64,000 bases of DNA from Acanthaster planci (Eukaryota; Echinodermata; Asteroidea; Valvatida; Acanthasteridae), in assembly GCF_001949145.1 (NCBI RefSeq), contig NW_019091409.1, positions 476,385-540,384 on the forward strand, in the 5' to 3' direction. The notes beneath the pieces were generated by a model that worked only from the letters and a program-made list of their open reading frames with translations, was not told where the DNA came from and did no database searches. Both the position numbers and the translations under genes were made by a program. How positions within the stretch are numbered: the stretch's first letter is position 1; every line of letters begins with the position of its first letter. This document shows, piece after piece, positions 1 through 12,400 of this stretch.

Positions 1-690
1 GGAGCCGTTGGGCCCCGTTGACTTGTGTGCGGAGCAGCTCTTGCCGCTCCCCTTCTTTTATTCGGGAAAACTGGTGGGCACCCGTGGGTGGCTGAAAGTA
101 TAGCCCCTCCCCGGCCGCCTCGACAGGTGCATCTTGGCAACGTTCTGGGTGGTACGGAGCCACTGTTGCGGTGCTGTCTACAATATGGGGTGATCCTCCG
201 GGGAGTCTCGCCTGCACGTCTTCAATTTTAAGTGTTTCTGGTTGAATCCCGCCCCTGTTTCCTTGACAAGTGCAGCTTGAATGTGTTCCGGATGGAACAT
301 TTTGTCCGCCGGGACACTGTCAGCAGCAAAATCACCTTTATCTTAATCATCAACATGACGCCGCTGCCTCCAATGTAACGTAGGCCACCTATGGCTTCTC
401 TAATACCTGACAAAATCAAAGTATTAAACGCAGAGTTTTGTGGTTCCAGGGGCGTCTTCCGCCGTTTATTTCACAAAACACAGCCTAGCCTTACTCTTTC
501 CAAACACGAACTGCCACGTCCTTGGCAACGCCAAAAAAACAAACAAACAAACACCCCAACAAACAAACAAAGAAATCAAACCTACTGCACCGGCTCCGCA
601 GGCTACGAGTCTCCGAGGCCAACCAGCTGGGGCTCCACTGCAAGGTTCCATCGTGGTTCCATGCTGGCGCCCTCTACCGGCCGGCCGATG
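1..690. other. No gene recognised; short AAAC-type simple repeat
   Basis: I see no open frame here that resembles a known protein. Positions 537-575 hold an interrupted AAAC/CAAA microsatellite. The short open frames across it overlap on both strands and look like chance. Confidence 0.5.
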
Positions 691-710
691 CCGAAGCTTC
701 AATACTTTTG

Positions 711-913
711 CACAGGAGCAAAAACGAAACCCGAGACGGGGCCGTATCTATTATTATGCAAATGAAGTTTAGCCAATACACATACGGGTTTATGTATTGC
801 AACAAATAGACAAAAGATACAGTGGAAGTACTAACATAATAGCTTTTACAAGTGAAGAATTTAGAAAAGTATGTTATTTTCCAAAGGGTATGAATACTTT
901 TGAGAACAACGTA
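711..913. repeat. Solo terminal inverted repeat of a Tc1/mariner-like element
   Basis: About 200 bases here match, with scattered changes, the right-hand terminal repeat of the Tc1-like element at 49258-49467 (shared landmarks include a GAAACCCGAG block, a TTGCAACAAATAGACAAA block and a GGGTATGAAT block near the outer end). No transposase is found next to it, so this is a solo or truncated end of the same transposon family. Confidence 0.75.
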
Positions 914-1182
914 CTGTATACCTGTATTACAAATATCGCCCCCTATACTTTAAGTGTCATACGGTGTCAGCGCACCCATTAGCCCGATTTTCCAATTTCC
1001 ATGGCCTGGCAAGTCAACCCCCCCCCCAATTTCCCACCCCACCCAACCCCCAATTCCCGGGCATATTAGAGTGTTTAATTTCGTAACTTTGTTTTCATAT
1101 ACACAATATACAGCAACAGAACAAACTATTTCGTCTTCAATTCCCATCGAAGGTCTTTGCTATTTTACTCTTGATTCTACAG

Positions 1183-1253
1183 GCTGTTCCAGCGTGAGCG
1201 ACATTACACCAGATCTGGTCGTCAAGCAAACGTCATACGCTGCCAAATTGTGA
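1183..1253 (+). CDS. Last exon of a 2-hydroxyacid oxidase gene (copy A), PTS1 -AKL
   Basis: A 71-base exon follows a good acceptor (pyrimidine-rich, TCTACAG) and ends in TGA. Read in phase, with G carried over from the previous exon, it gives [16 protein letters not shown] and ends TSYAAKL. This is the C-terminal end of the FMN-dependent 2-hydroxyacid oxidase (HAO/glycolate oxidase) family. It is the same length and phase as exon 8 of the complete gene at 15236-35760. The final AKL fits the type 1 peroxisomal targeting signal. The upstream exons are not in the window, so they must lie to the left unless this is an orphan exon. The sequence is less decayed than copies C and D, and its 3' flank resembles that of copy B. 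Confidence 0.85.
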
Positions 1254-1315
1254 AAGCGCCTTAATTCAGATATTTTGTGCAGTCCTTCACAGTTGCTTAC
1301 GGAAGACTTGGTGTC

Positions 1316-1321
1316 AATAAA
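1316..1321 (+). terminator. Possible poly(A) signal of HAO copy A
   Basis: AATAAA lies 63 bases after the copy A stop codon. Position and sequence fit a cleavage/polyadenylation signal. This is not proof of use. Confidence 0.45.
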
Positions 1322-2690
1322 CACAGTGTACTGTTGTGTCGATTACATCAGACTCCTTAAAATTAATTCAAAAGCTGTTAATATTGTTTGCTCATCAATG
1401 GGGCCTGCTTTGAGCGATGTCTACATGTTTGGCATGATTGTACATCCATCAAGTCCGCTTTCTATATAAGTCATTAAAAGACTCTCTATTATAAATGTTT
1501 GTCACGACTTTATTGATGACATATACATGGATTTTTAATTAAAGACGGTAGACTCACTATTTCTTGGTTTTTCCGTTGTTCTCGAGTTGAGTATAATAGC
1601 TTCATTAATCCTACTTTTTATGCAAAACGGTCATCAAATTTCAAACAACTTAATCTGGGTGAAAAATTCCTACCTGGGGGTGGACTGATGGTCTGCAAGA
1701 TATACTTTTACATTTTCAAGTGCACATTCAAATATTCCAACGGGTGCCACTTCGTCACCTTTAAGCAATTTTAACAATAAAAAAATAGATACGGAAATTA
1801 CCATTCGCCATAATGAAATATGAACGTTTTCCATCTACAGGCTCTCGTCTGAACTATCCATTGAGATGTTTTTGGTAATTAAATGCTTTGTTAATAATCA
1901 GATTCAACGAAATCATTTTTAGATGTGATAATGCTTGTAGTTTGTTTAAAATATGCAAACACTAAAATCCACCATCATTGGAAAAGCAAATTTTAACTTC
2001 AATCTCGGCAAGTATTCTTCCAAACTTACCCAATGAAGTTTTAAGGCATATGGTTTTAAGGTATACAATTTTATTGAAGTTATTTTTACAATGACACAGT
2101 ACGCATGGTATGAATTCAAATGAATTTGAATTTTATTTGTTAAGCTTAGCAGTTTTATTCTAGGCAACCTTTATGCAGACTTGATTGGATTTGGTCCTAT
2201 TTGGAAGCAAGTGCCCGAGGTTAGGGGCCTCCTCCTGTAGAAGCAACCGTACCGTGAAGACGCTCATTAGTTTTGGATTTTCGTATTTTTTGTTCAGGTG
2301 CGCTCAGTTAATTTTTGTTTAGAGGTTCTTGGCTGCTTGAATCACAGTCTATCTTTTGAGGGGGAGCTGCTGTACAGTAATAGCAAATTTTTGTCGGATA
2401 TCCTTCTGACACAAAATACCTCAATGTCTGTGATGCAAGTCCTGAAAAATACCTTTGATTAAAGATACGGTATGTGGTATGCGGAGTCATGTGGAATTTC
2501 GATAGTAACTATTGTTCATTTATTTCCTGTAGCTTTTTGGTACCTGCCCAATACATTTGGCTCGCAAATGAGGTTTCTTGGAATTTTTGCTATTAGACCA
2601 ATGGAAATTGGGTATATTTTCCCCAGTAAATAACATTCTGTTATAAAGGAATTCAATCTTTGAGCTATGATATTCAGACGCTGACGGCTA
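1322..2690. other. No gene recognised
   Basis: The first part (to about 1400) is probable 3' UTR or 3' flank of copy A and aligns loosely with the 3' flank of copy B. The remainder is AT-rich sequence with only short chance open frames. Confidence 0.5.
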
Positions 2691-2699
2691 GAAAGATTA

Positions 2700-3853
2700 T
2701 TTGCTGCTGCTGTGGCTGCTGCTGTGGCTGCTGCTCCTGCGGCGGCGGCGGCTGTCGTCGTCGGGCCGTCTTATCAGACTATGCCGGCATGAGGTGTCTC
2801 CAAAGCATGTGCATGCCTGCGTGCACGCCGTTCGTCCTGTCTGCGGACCCAAGCCTCTTGAACTCGTTCTGCCCCCTGTGGGACTAGGACCCACCATGTC
2901 TGACGATCTTGGGCTAGACGTTCCCAATCTGCTGGGAGACCGGCAACACTAATGTTGCGTTTCACCACGTCTTTGTAGCGAAGCAGGGGTCGTCCACGAT
3001 TTTGCTTCCCCACAGACAGTTCACCGTATAGAAGGGCCTTAGGGATGCGGTCATCAGACATACGTAGGTCATGACCAGCCCAACGAAGCTGCATCATGGC
3101 CAGAATGGATTCAATGGAAGGCATGTTGGCTCGTTTTAGAACTTCAACATAGTGATCTTATCCCTCCAGGAGACACCCGTGATTGTGCGAAGCTGCCTTA
3201 GCTGGACGGCGGAGAGCCTGTTTATGTGCTTTCTGTAGAGTGGGTGGGTTTCGGCCAAGTAAAGCAATGCGCTCAATACCACAGCCCTGTATACCCGACA
3301 TTTTGTGCTATGTCGAATGCCACGCTGACTCCAAAGCTGGTCTTTCAGACGTACGTGAAAACGAGGCGACGGCAGCTTTTATCCTGCCATCAAGTTTAGC
3401 ATCTAGGGTGTTTCCCGCCGTTATGATGGAGCCAAGGTACTTGAACGATTGTACCGCGTTCAGTGGATTCCCGTCCAACAAAATGACAGGTTTCACGGGG
3501 GTCAATGAGGTGCAGGTTGGTACAGTACCTCTGTCTTCTTGATGTTAATGGAGAGTCCAAAAGCTGTTGCTGATTGTGCAAAGCGGATCATAATTTCTTG
3601 AATATCAGTAAGTAAGTGAGCCACCAGTGCTGTGTGGTCGGCATAAAGAAGATCAACACACCAGCATCCTACGATGAGAACGCAGACGAGAAAGACACTT
3701 AAAAAGGCCACCGTCCGACCGTGTACACCAAGGCCTTCTATGACTGCCTTAAGACGATCTATGGGCCGTCGCAGATAGGTACGACTCCTGTACTGAGCGC
3801 AGACGGTGAACATTTGTTCACGTTACCTGAAGACATTTTGCGTCTGTGGAAAG
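2700..3853. mobile_element. Non-LTR retrotransposon fragment, first tandem copy, internally inverted
   Basis: On the minus strand, 3124 down to about 2774 reads as the C-terminal end of a LINE ORF2 (LRWAGHDLRMSDDRIPKALL, then GRPLLRYKDV). Positions 3650-3300 read as reverse transcriptase (LLYADHTALVAHLL, where YADD has become YADH, then a KKTEVLYQPAP motif). From about 3715 the plus strand reads the part of the same protein that should lie upstream (KTIYGPSQIGTTPVLSADG). The 5' part is therefore inverted relative to the 3' part and the RT core between them is missing, as in twin-primed insertions. A GCT/GGC trinucleotide-rich tract at 2700-2760 lies at the 3' end. Frameshifts and stops show it is dead. 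Confidence 0.85.
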
Positions 3854-3854
3854 N
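3854..3854. other. Assembly ambiguity (single N)
   Basis: The only undetermined base in the window. It falls exactly between the two near-identical copies of the LINE fragment, directly before the start of the second copy, so it probably marks an assembly join. Confidence 0.95.
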
Positions 3855-5200
3855 CGATCTTGAGCTAGACGTTCCCAGTCTGCTCGGAGACCGGCAACAC
3901 TAATGTTGCGTTTCAACACGTCTTTGTAGCGAAGCAGGGGTCGTCCACGATTTCGCTTCCCCACAGACAGTATACCGTATAGAAGGGCCTTAGGGATGCG
4001 GTCATCAGACATACGTAGGTCGTGACCAGCCCAACGAAGCTGCATCATGGCCAGAATGGATTCAATGGAAGGCATGTTGGCTCGTTTTAGAACTTCAATA
4101 TTAGTGATCTTATCCCTTTAGGAGACACCCGTGATTGTGCGAAGCTGCCTTAGCTGGACGGCGGAGAGCCTGTTTATGTGCTTTCAGTAGAGTGTGTAGG
4201 TTTCGGCCGAGTCAAACAATGCGCTCAATACCACAGCCAATATACCCAATATGTCGAATATGCTATGCTATGTCGAATGCCACTCTGACTCCAAAGCTGG
4301 TCTTTCAGACGTGAAAAGGAGGCAGCGGCAGCTTTTATCCTGCCATCAAGGTCAGCATCTAGGGTGTTTCCCACCGTTATGATGGAGCCAAGGTACTTGA
4401 ACGATTGTACCGCGTTCAGTGGATTCCCGTCCAACAAATGACAGGTTTCACGGGGGGTCGATCGGGTGCAGGTTGGTACAGTACCTCTGTCTTCTTGATG
4501 TTAATGTAGAGTCCAAAAGCTGTTGCTGATTGTGCAAAGCGCATCATAATTTCTTGAATATCAGTAAGTGAGTGAGCCACCAGTGCTGTGTCGTCGGCAT
4601 AAAGAAGATCGGGGAGACAACACACCAGCATCCTACGATGAGAACGCAGACGGGAAAGATTAAAAAGGCCACTGTCCGACCGCGTACACCAAGGCCTTCT
4701 ATGACTGCCTTAAGACGATCTATGGGCCGTCGCAGATAGGTACGACTCCTGTACTGAGCGCAGACGGTGAACATTTGTTCACGTCACCTGACGACATTCT
4801 GCATTGGTGGAAAGAACACTTCCAAACACTACTTGATCAGCCATCTTTGCTGATGAGGCAGCGATTGACAGAATGAAAGCCCACCCCATGCACAATGAGC
4901 TTGATGTCCCACCGTCCTTTGAGGAACTTGTCAAGGCAGTCAAGAACACCAGCGCTAGAAAGGCCCCTGGTGCAGATGGAATCCCGGCTGAGATTTTCAA
5001 GAAAGGTGGACCTTTGCTTCAGGCTGCTTTGCTTGACCTCTATACTGCCTGTTGGATAATGGGTGAGCTGCCATAGGCTTTCAAAGATGCCACGATTGTC
5101 AATATTTTTAAACGTCAAGGTGACTGGCGCATTTGCGGAAACCACCGTGTATCTCACTGTTATCTATTGCCGGTAAAATCCTGGCTAAAATCGTCCTATC
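3855..5200. mobile_element. Non-LTR retrotransposon fragment, second tandem copy, internally inverted
   Basis: Bases 3855-4800 repeat 2905-3853 almost exactly, including the internal inversion point (here about 4620-4680). The minus strand again gives the ORF2 C-terminus (4075-3900) and RT with an intact YADDTALVAHSL (4620-4560). The plus strand then continues beyond where copy one stops: EHFQTLLDQPS, then EELVKAVKNTSARKAPGADG and PAEIFKKGGP, the region just before the RT palm. It ends around 5200 (AFKDATIVNIFK, CGNHR). Stops interrupt the frame. Confidence 0.85.
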
Positions 5201-8200
5201 ACTAGGACCTTAAGTCAGCTCAAAAAGTTAGCTGAACCATGTTGCTAAATGTCGCTAAACATGAAGCCAACTGGTTTCAACTGTGGATACTTTTTCCGAA
5301 TGCATTGGCTTCAATGCTACCTCCAAAATAACGAAAAAAGAAATCCCTATTGCGTCATGTGTCCATGTCGCACTAAATGAAACACTGTGGCTGAGTTCTG
5401 GCAGGTCTTCTCTTATGTTTACTAACAGCTCGATTAGTTTTTCGTGGGTCGGCCCCTGGAATGCCGGGAAAGTACTATACAACCGGCTATCGATGACAGG
5501 AAGTGGCAAGCAACGTGGTGGTGTCTATGTACGTTTGAGGGTAAATGCTTAGATAACTGGGCTAAATTCCTCTATTTGAAAAGGAACTTTCATTTCTATG
5601 GTATGGAAACTTCCCATTCTCACTGACTTTCTGAATCATCTTGCTTTTTTGTGGCTGTTCAAATCAAGTCTTCGCTGGTTCACAAACGACTATGAAATGC
5701 ACGCGTTCAGGTCAATCACTTCCAACAAAATGAACACTCGCCACCAACATGACTCTCTTCAACCGATGGTGGGGTGCTTCTGCTGTGGCATTGAAGTATT
5801 TCCCACGGATAGTTTAATATTACTGGTCGCAAATTGATCATGATATGCTACAAGCACGCATGCATTACTTACGTAAAGAGCACTTTGGCGAAGTTGCCGG
5901 GCTACAAAAGTGATGGATAACGGCGATCTTTCCCAGAGTTGATGTATCGTGTTCCCAGTTGTAACTGTGTTATCGTGGGTACGAGAATGGATAGCTGCGG
6001 TGGTACTACGCGTTGATTATTGTAGGAGATGTGCTGTGTGGAGGACACTGAAGCATTCATTTCCATGTACCATCAGGACAAAGACCCGCAGATTTTTAGA
6101 CTTCTAGTCGTGCCCCTAGCTATAATGCGCGTGGAACAAGAATCATTATGCTCTGATCACCCTTTCTGCTCATTGTTTGTATAAAACGCTCATTTCTTCT
6201 CCCTCCACCAAAGAACCCCCCCCAAAAAAACTCAGCTCAAGAAATGACACCACAATCGATATTTGTTCTTGTGATTCAATATTAAATTTGCTGTTCAAGT
6301 GTTTCAATATGTAAACTGTTTGAATTTAGTTTGCAAGAAAGCATGATTACCCATACAAGGCTGGTCCACTTGACTCTTCGGACATTGTATAGCCATTGGG
6401 GAAGGACGCAGAAGAAGTTGCAACTCTGGCACTTCAAAGTGTTCAGTGATGGTCGCCGCCGAGTCAGATGATTAATAGAAAACATTCCGAAAATGCCTGA
6501 TTACTGCCTGCATCTCAGCCGGACAAGCGGGGCCAGTTATCCTAGCAATACTTATATTTTTGGTTGCAATTAAATACAAATTATTGTTGTGACTAGAAAA
6601 ATAGAGAAACATCCCCAATATCAGATTTACTTTTGCCATCGTAAATAAACTTTTTAAATTTTGACACATAGTTCCATTACCCATGCAAAGTTTGTAATTT
6701 TTTTCTTCTCCTTCCAATACATCAGTGTTCAAAGGTTTGGTAAAATTTGGCTAAGAATGGCCAAAAAGATGTTGACTTTTACTGGAAAGCTTCACATTAA
6801 GGAACACTATGCGCTATTTCATCACAGGGAGTGATCGTGAAATCTCATAAAATACTCCTTTGTGTAAATGCCATAATAAAAAATGATTCAAACAAAACAC
6901 AGAATCTTGTAAACAACCAGGCTATTTAGTCCCAAAAGAGCTCATTAAGGGAAATGACTGCACATATAGATTTAGGGCTCACAGCATGATGCAAGTAACA
7001 GCGCAAACATTAAATTCGATGTTGTCATTAGATCATGTCAACCACCAACAAACGCACGAATATTCATTCTCTTATGCACAAAGTTTTAAGGTTGTAGATT
7101 ACCAGCGACAAATTGCAGCGGCGATCATAGGGTACAAAGGGGCTTCGTGGTTGTGAAACAGGTGATGCGTAGCAAGCGTCCACTACGCTCAGGCTACGGA
7201 CATACCAGACATACCAGAAAGCGGTAATTGGCCAGATGTTAAAGCCCGGGCAGTTCAAACTCCTACTGTGTCCTTTCTCTATAGTATAACAAAACAATTG
7301 TTTTGTACACCCCCGGAGGTGAATGGCACCCTCGGCTTTATCTTGGGCGCTATTTGCTCCCTCAGGTGTACAAAACACCACCGACCCCTGCATTGCAGGC
7401 AACAATTGTTAAAGTAAAAGCATAATTTTTGTTTAAGAATGGTTTTTTAATAAATCTGTTCCTGAACAGCGTCAGGTCAAATCTACTGAATCTCGGAGCC
7501 CATCGACTGCAAGTGGGTTAGTTTTTGCAGTAGTGTACAGTCTCGTTTTTTAAAGCTCATGAAAAAAATGCAAGAATCAAGGAGACCTAGGAAGGATATC
7601 GCAGGAAGTGAAAGGTTGTCAATGAATTTCTGCTCTTTTTAACCCATCTGCAGGTGACTTTTCCAAAATATTACTCGAGGAACACAAAGTTAAAATTCTG
7701 ACGTAAGTTGTTTCTTTGAGTGGTTTTATTTGGGAATAATTCTTCTAAAAATAATCGGACGTGAGAGGAAGACTCCGTGTGAAATCCCCATATGCGAACC
7801 GCGCAAGGATTCTGGAAGATCGCTGCGTGACTTAGCCTTTACTTTCAGGCTGTATACACGGAGAACGTGTACGTGTGCACGTGTATACCCAGAACTTTGC
7901 TTTCCAGGTACATCCCATAACAACACTCTTTGGCTCTTGACACATTCTGACCTGTGCCATCTTTTCTCTCATTTGGACTGAGCGGCACCTCTGTCAGTAA
8001 CACCGGGTGCTCTGCCAGTGGCACATGTAGCTGGCTATCGAAGGTGTGATGCCAGATCCTGTTCAGCCCGTCCCAGTCTCGGACCGAATCTCGCTCGACC
8101 ACGTTCCTCTTTTGAAAAGCTTCGTGTCCAGGCTAGGTCAATTCCATCTCCGATCAGGCCAGTCCGCTTGTCCGCCACAAAAGGTGTCAGTTGTCCCGCC

Positions 8201-9355
8201 ACATTACTCTGCATTGAGACAGCACAGTACGTTTCAGGTTTTAAAGAATGAAGATTGGAGTCCTTCCTTTTACTTGATTAGCAATTAGGATTCGTGACAC
8301 ATTCAGGACATCCGGGAAAATATGGCAAGCCTGCTAGTGGTTATAAAATGCAATACACTGTAATGATAACGATATGACTGACTGAGACTCGAGTGTCTAG
8401 TTGCAAGGCTGTGCAGCCTACATGCTGTACGATACTTAAGGCCTTGGGCCTACCTAAAGTTCAGCTTGGGGTGCCTGGTGGCGTCGATGTGGTGAAGGAG
8501 GTGGTCGCCACGAATTCATCATCACTTTCTTCTGATGAGGACGAGAAGAAAATTTCATCCGAGGATATTGCAGAGCCACTCTCTGCTAAAATCTCGTCGA
8601 CAATGTCCAAAGCCCCGGCCATTTCGCCTCTTGTGTTTTCTGTAAGGACACACCAGGCGCGTCTCTAAGCCATCTCGTCCAATCAGAGCGCTCGCGACGA
8701 TGTCAAACGGGAGAGGGCGCTATTTGCATTAACGTTGCTGGCATTTGGGTCTGTGTGCCAAAGAGGAACGTTGGGAACGTACTGACACTGAAATCATGGG
8801 ACACAAATGCTCTTTGGTAAAGAACTCGCATGCCACCTGAGCCCAACTGGCACTTCTGGGGCTGAAAGGGTTATTTTAGTTTTGTACTGCAGAAACTCCA
8901 AGCATAATGACTTTTCAACACAGGAGGGCGCAATCAAAGTCTAGTTCCCAGATTTATCATACTCCCTCTTCTCCTGTATTGCTATCACGATGCTGACCAT
9001 CGAATAAGCTACCACAGACATCATGATTCCCCCACTTAAAAAAAATCAGGAAAAATACAAGTTTTTCAGGTGTTCAAGACACTCAAATTAAGGCTTGCTT
9101 CCTCTTCGTTGATTTTCATGTCAAGCTTCACTGGTGTAACCGATGACTTTTGAAGATATTTCTCTCCAGAGAAATCACCTTCAAAACAGTCACGAGGCCC
9201 ATTGCCATTTTGAATTTTGATGCCTACATTCCACTGTAAAATAGAGCGATTTGGAGGGCCATGTTTGGTCCAATACTTTCAGTTTCAAATCCATCCTTGA
9301 AATAGTTGTTCGTGGCACCCGCTGCTACATCCGGTTCGAACCAGCCACCCGACAC
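5201..9355. other. No gene recognised; one short inverted repeat
   Basis: No exon-like open frame matches a family I know. A TTTTGTACACC sequence near 7308 is repeated inverted as GGTGTACAAAA near 7366, about 50 bases apart, which could be a small foldback element. One short acidic ORF at 8461-8622 is listed separately. Confidence 0.45.
8461..8622 (-). CDS. Speculative small acidic ORF
   Basis: On the minus strand, ATG at 8622-8620 opens a 53-codon frame rich in Ser, Asp and Glu (contains SSSSEESDDEF, then a Thr/Pro-rich end) and stops at 8461. An acceptor-like CCTTACAG lies just upstream, and an inverted CCAAT element (ATTGG) lies about 55 bases above the start. I do not recognise the product. 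The plus strand of the same segment is also open, so this may be chance or part of an old transposon. Confidence 0.2.
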   Translation of the reverse strand: MAGALDIVDEILAESGSAISSDEIFFSSSSEESDDEFVATTSFTTSTPPGTPS

Positions 9356-9359
9356 CGGC

Positions 9360-9426
9360 AAGCTCGGTGGTCGAGAGATTAAGACGACTGCACTAGAAAG
9401 CTCGAGTCCTACCCGAGTACGCTTGT
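9360..9426 (+). repeat. Possible tRNA-Ser-derived SINE fragment
   Basis: GGTCGAGAGATTAAGACG followed by CACTAGAAAG closely resembles the D-arm and anticodon-loop region of a eukaryotic tRNA-Ser(AGA). A B-box-like CTCGAGTCC follows at 9401-9409. Acceptor-stem pairing and the normal variable arm are not evident, so it is not an intact tRNA gene. It is best read as a tRNA-derived repeat remnant. Confidence 0.35.
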
Positions 9427-12400
9427 AGTTTTTTCACAAGCCTTCGGGGGCATACATTGAGTATACATGTAAAAATACACGTCGGGAAGGACAAAATCCA
9501 AAATTAATTTATTTAAATTTGTGGACATGTAGTTTGTGATCGAACTCATCATCAATATTATATGAAAGAAAAGTTGAATCACAATGCAGCATTCTTCCTA
9601 AAGTGTACAGACCTAAATAAATTGAGGAAAATTTACTACCATCATGAATTTGAACTTAAAAAAGTGTACGGCTTATACTAAAAAAGAAAAAAACATTGTT
9701 CTGAATTAATGTGTTTTTTCCATTTATATGATTTCAGTGTTTGAAAAGCCCCACTGAAACAAATATGCTTATGATTGTTGGAATTCAGAGATTTTTACAT
9801 GATCTACCAGTGCACAAGATATGGACAACTTTCGAAGGCAAGTTTCAACGGCAGTGGAACGGTTTAACTAGTTGGGAGGCAAAATAACTAACTTTTCAGG
9901 GGGGTGGGGCAACGACCCTAGTCCCCCCCCCCTGGTACCTCCGCCAGAGGTGAGTATTATGGCAAGTACAGCATGAAACAAGCCGAACATGTTTATTACC
10001 CAGACTTTTGCGGACTATTATGTATGTTAAGTCATGCACTATTTATACTGGCCTTTTGAGGGTAGAAAATGGATTGCCCTTTCCCAGAAAAAAGCTTCAT
10101 TTCTCTATATCGCTCCATTCAATTTCTTTGTTCATCTTTATAATCATTTGTAAGCACCTAGTCAGGTTCCCTATATAGTTTGTTTCATGATCTCCATTTC
10201 TGTAGACGGAGAGTTGTTTTCGTTTGTTTTTTTAAGTTTGTCACCTGGTAAGTCTGGATAGTCCTTCAAAGGTCTTGCGGTCTTCAGTACAACAGTTACT
10301 GCGCCACATATCGGTACATGTCGGCGTCTTCCACAGCAAGAAACCAACCACTCTACATCACTGCAGGTGAGGTTTATTTTGTGGCAGTCAAGACTCCGCT
10401 TTTGGTTATAATGTAGACGATGTGTAGAGCTGGTTTTGTTTTAAACGACAGTTTGATGCTATAAGGTGCAGCAGGAGGATGAAATTTTATTCTTAACAGG
10501 TGACTCGGACTGGTTATTGTTTTTTATCTCCATACGAAATGTAACTGGTACGCATACCAATTCTTTATAACATGGGTGAAATCCACATACCTGTAATTCA
10601 TAATATAATTCCTGACTGTTTCCATCATGCTCAGTTGCAATTTACTTTCTATTATGCTAGTGTAGTCGGTTGTTTCGACATTCGGCTCGATTTTTGACCT
10701 TTAACAACATTTAAAAGGTTTCTTGATTAATTCTACTGAGTTGAAACTCGGGTGAAGTCCATTCATAGTAAGTTTAATACAAGTTGTTCAACTTGCCATG
10801 ATGCAGTAGAATTTCTTTTTACTCACGGTCATATACGTTTTTGCACTAGAGTTTACTTCTGGTCAACAAATCTGAGTTTATTTAAATTTTAGATTCCCTT
10901 GTCTTTTGTTTATAAAATGACAAACGTGAAGACTGAACATGGATTGAATTCTTTGTAAAAAATATTAAAAATAACAGGGTGAGACATAATTATGTAATGG
11001 ATGGAAATAAATTGAGGAAATAATTCAACCCAATTGACACAACACAAGGTTAGCTTTTGCAAAGTCATTGCCCCTGAATGAAGTTTAACCAAATTCAACT
11101 TTTGAAGAAAATATCATTCAAAAATTTGCTGCATAGTGCTTGCCGGCTAGAGTAACCTAAAGTACAACAATAACAACAAAACAACAAATGACAATAACAA
11201 CATTTTAATTAATTTAGTTTTATGGAAGTGTGTATTAGTTTCCTTTTCACCTTCACTTCATTTTTCTTTTGCCTTTGCAGGTGTGGCATACACAATGTGG
11301 ACCCGTCTGCACAAAAGAAGTCCACAAAATGTAGGGTATGATGGCGTTGTGTGTACGCATGAGTTTGTATACACATTCAAATCGTGGGCCAATACTACAA
11401 TAGGGTCCACGGTTGCCGAAGAGTCCACGGGAAACGTGTACAAAACATATGGGAGGTCTCCCGAAAGTTAAAGTATGAACAAAAGAGGAACAATAGAGAG
11501 TCCACGATTGAAGGCGTTTACACGTGTATTCCTACCCATTATACAAAACAGTTCTTTGTATGTGTAAAAATGACACCTCTCACCAAATTACACCAAACCA
11601 TACATAAAATCGTACGTTCCTGTATTAATTAATACCACCACAGCCCCTCACAAAATTACTCACACCCCGTATAAAGTGAAATATTCCCATTCCACATTTT
11701 ATGCAAATGAGGGGTATGTGGGGAAAAATCCGGCTTTCTGATTGGTCGAGAGACCGTCGGGGAGGGGTAAATTACCTTTGTAGACGGGAATCACTACTAT
11801 TACCTTACCTTCCGTGACAGTATGTTTATTAATATTGAAGGAGCACAGTGTTAACGTCATTGTAGCTCGCAGAAAAACGGAAGAACACTTCCCATCTTTG
11901 AAGCGAGCTAGTGCAATAAAAAGAATTGTTCTGATCGTGATCCTCACACACAGAGTTACGACATTAAGAGGTACCAAACTCGCATTCTACTTTTCTCTTC
12001 TAATCTGTTTAGGGTCTGCTCTTTTTATGTCATGGTCGTGTATTTCCTACATGTGGTTTCTAAAACTATGGTTACATGACAGTACAAAAGAAGAGCAGTT
12101 CACAAAGCCTTAAAAATCCCACACAACTGTCAGAACACCACAGTAACGCACGCACTACATAAAAACACAACCCTCTTTAAAATTAATGGACAAATGTACA
12201 GTTCAAGGAATTCGAGGTAAAATCATAAAAAAAACCAAAAAGGTGAGTTTCTGTAACCTTTGGCTGCCCATACAAATTGTGTGCAAATTATTGAGAGTGA
12301 TCTATACGCTTAGATGACAAGGTTATGTAACACAGTTGGATATGATTTGTAGTAGCATTATGTTGTCTTGTATGCAGAGAATAAATGTGTATCATATTTC

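Noticed and set aside
2697-2952. Ser/Arg- or Leu-rich ORFs over the trinucleotide tract
   Set aside because: They come from a GCT/GGC simple repeat at the 3' end of the LINE copy and are open in several frames by composition.
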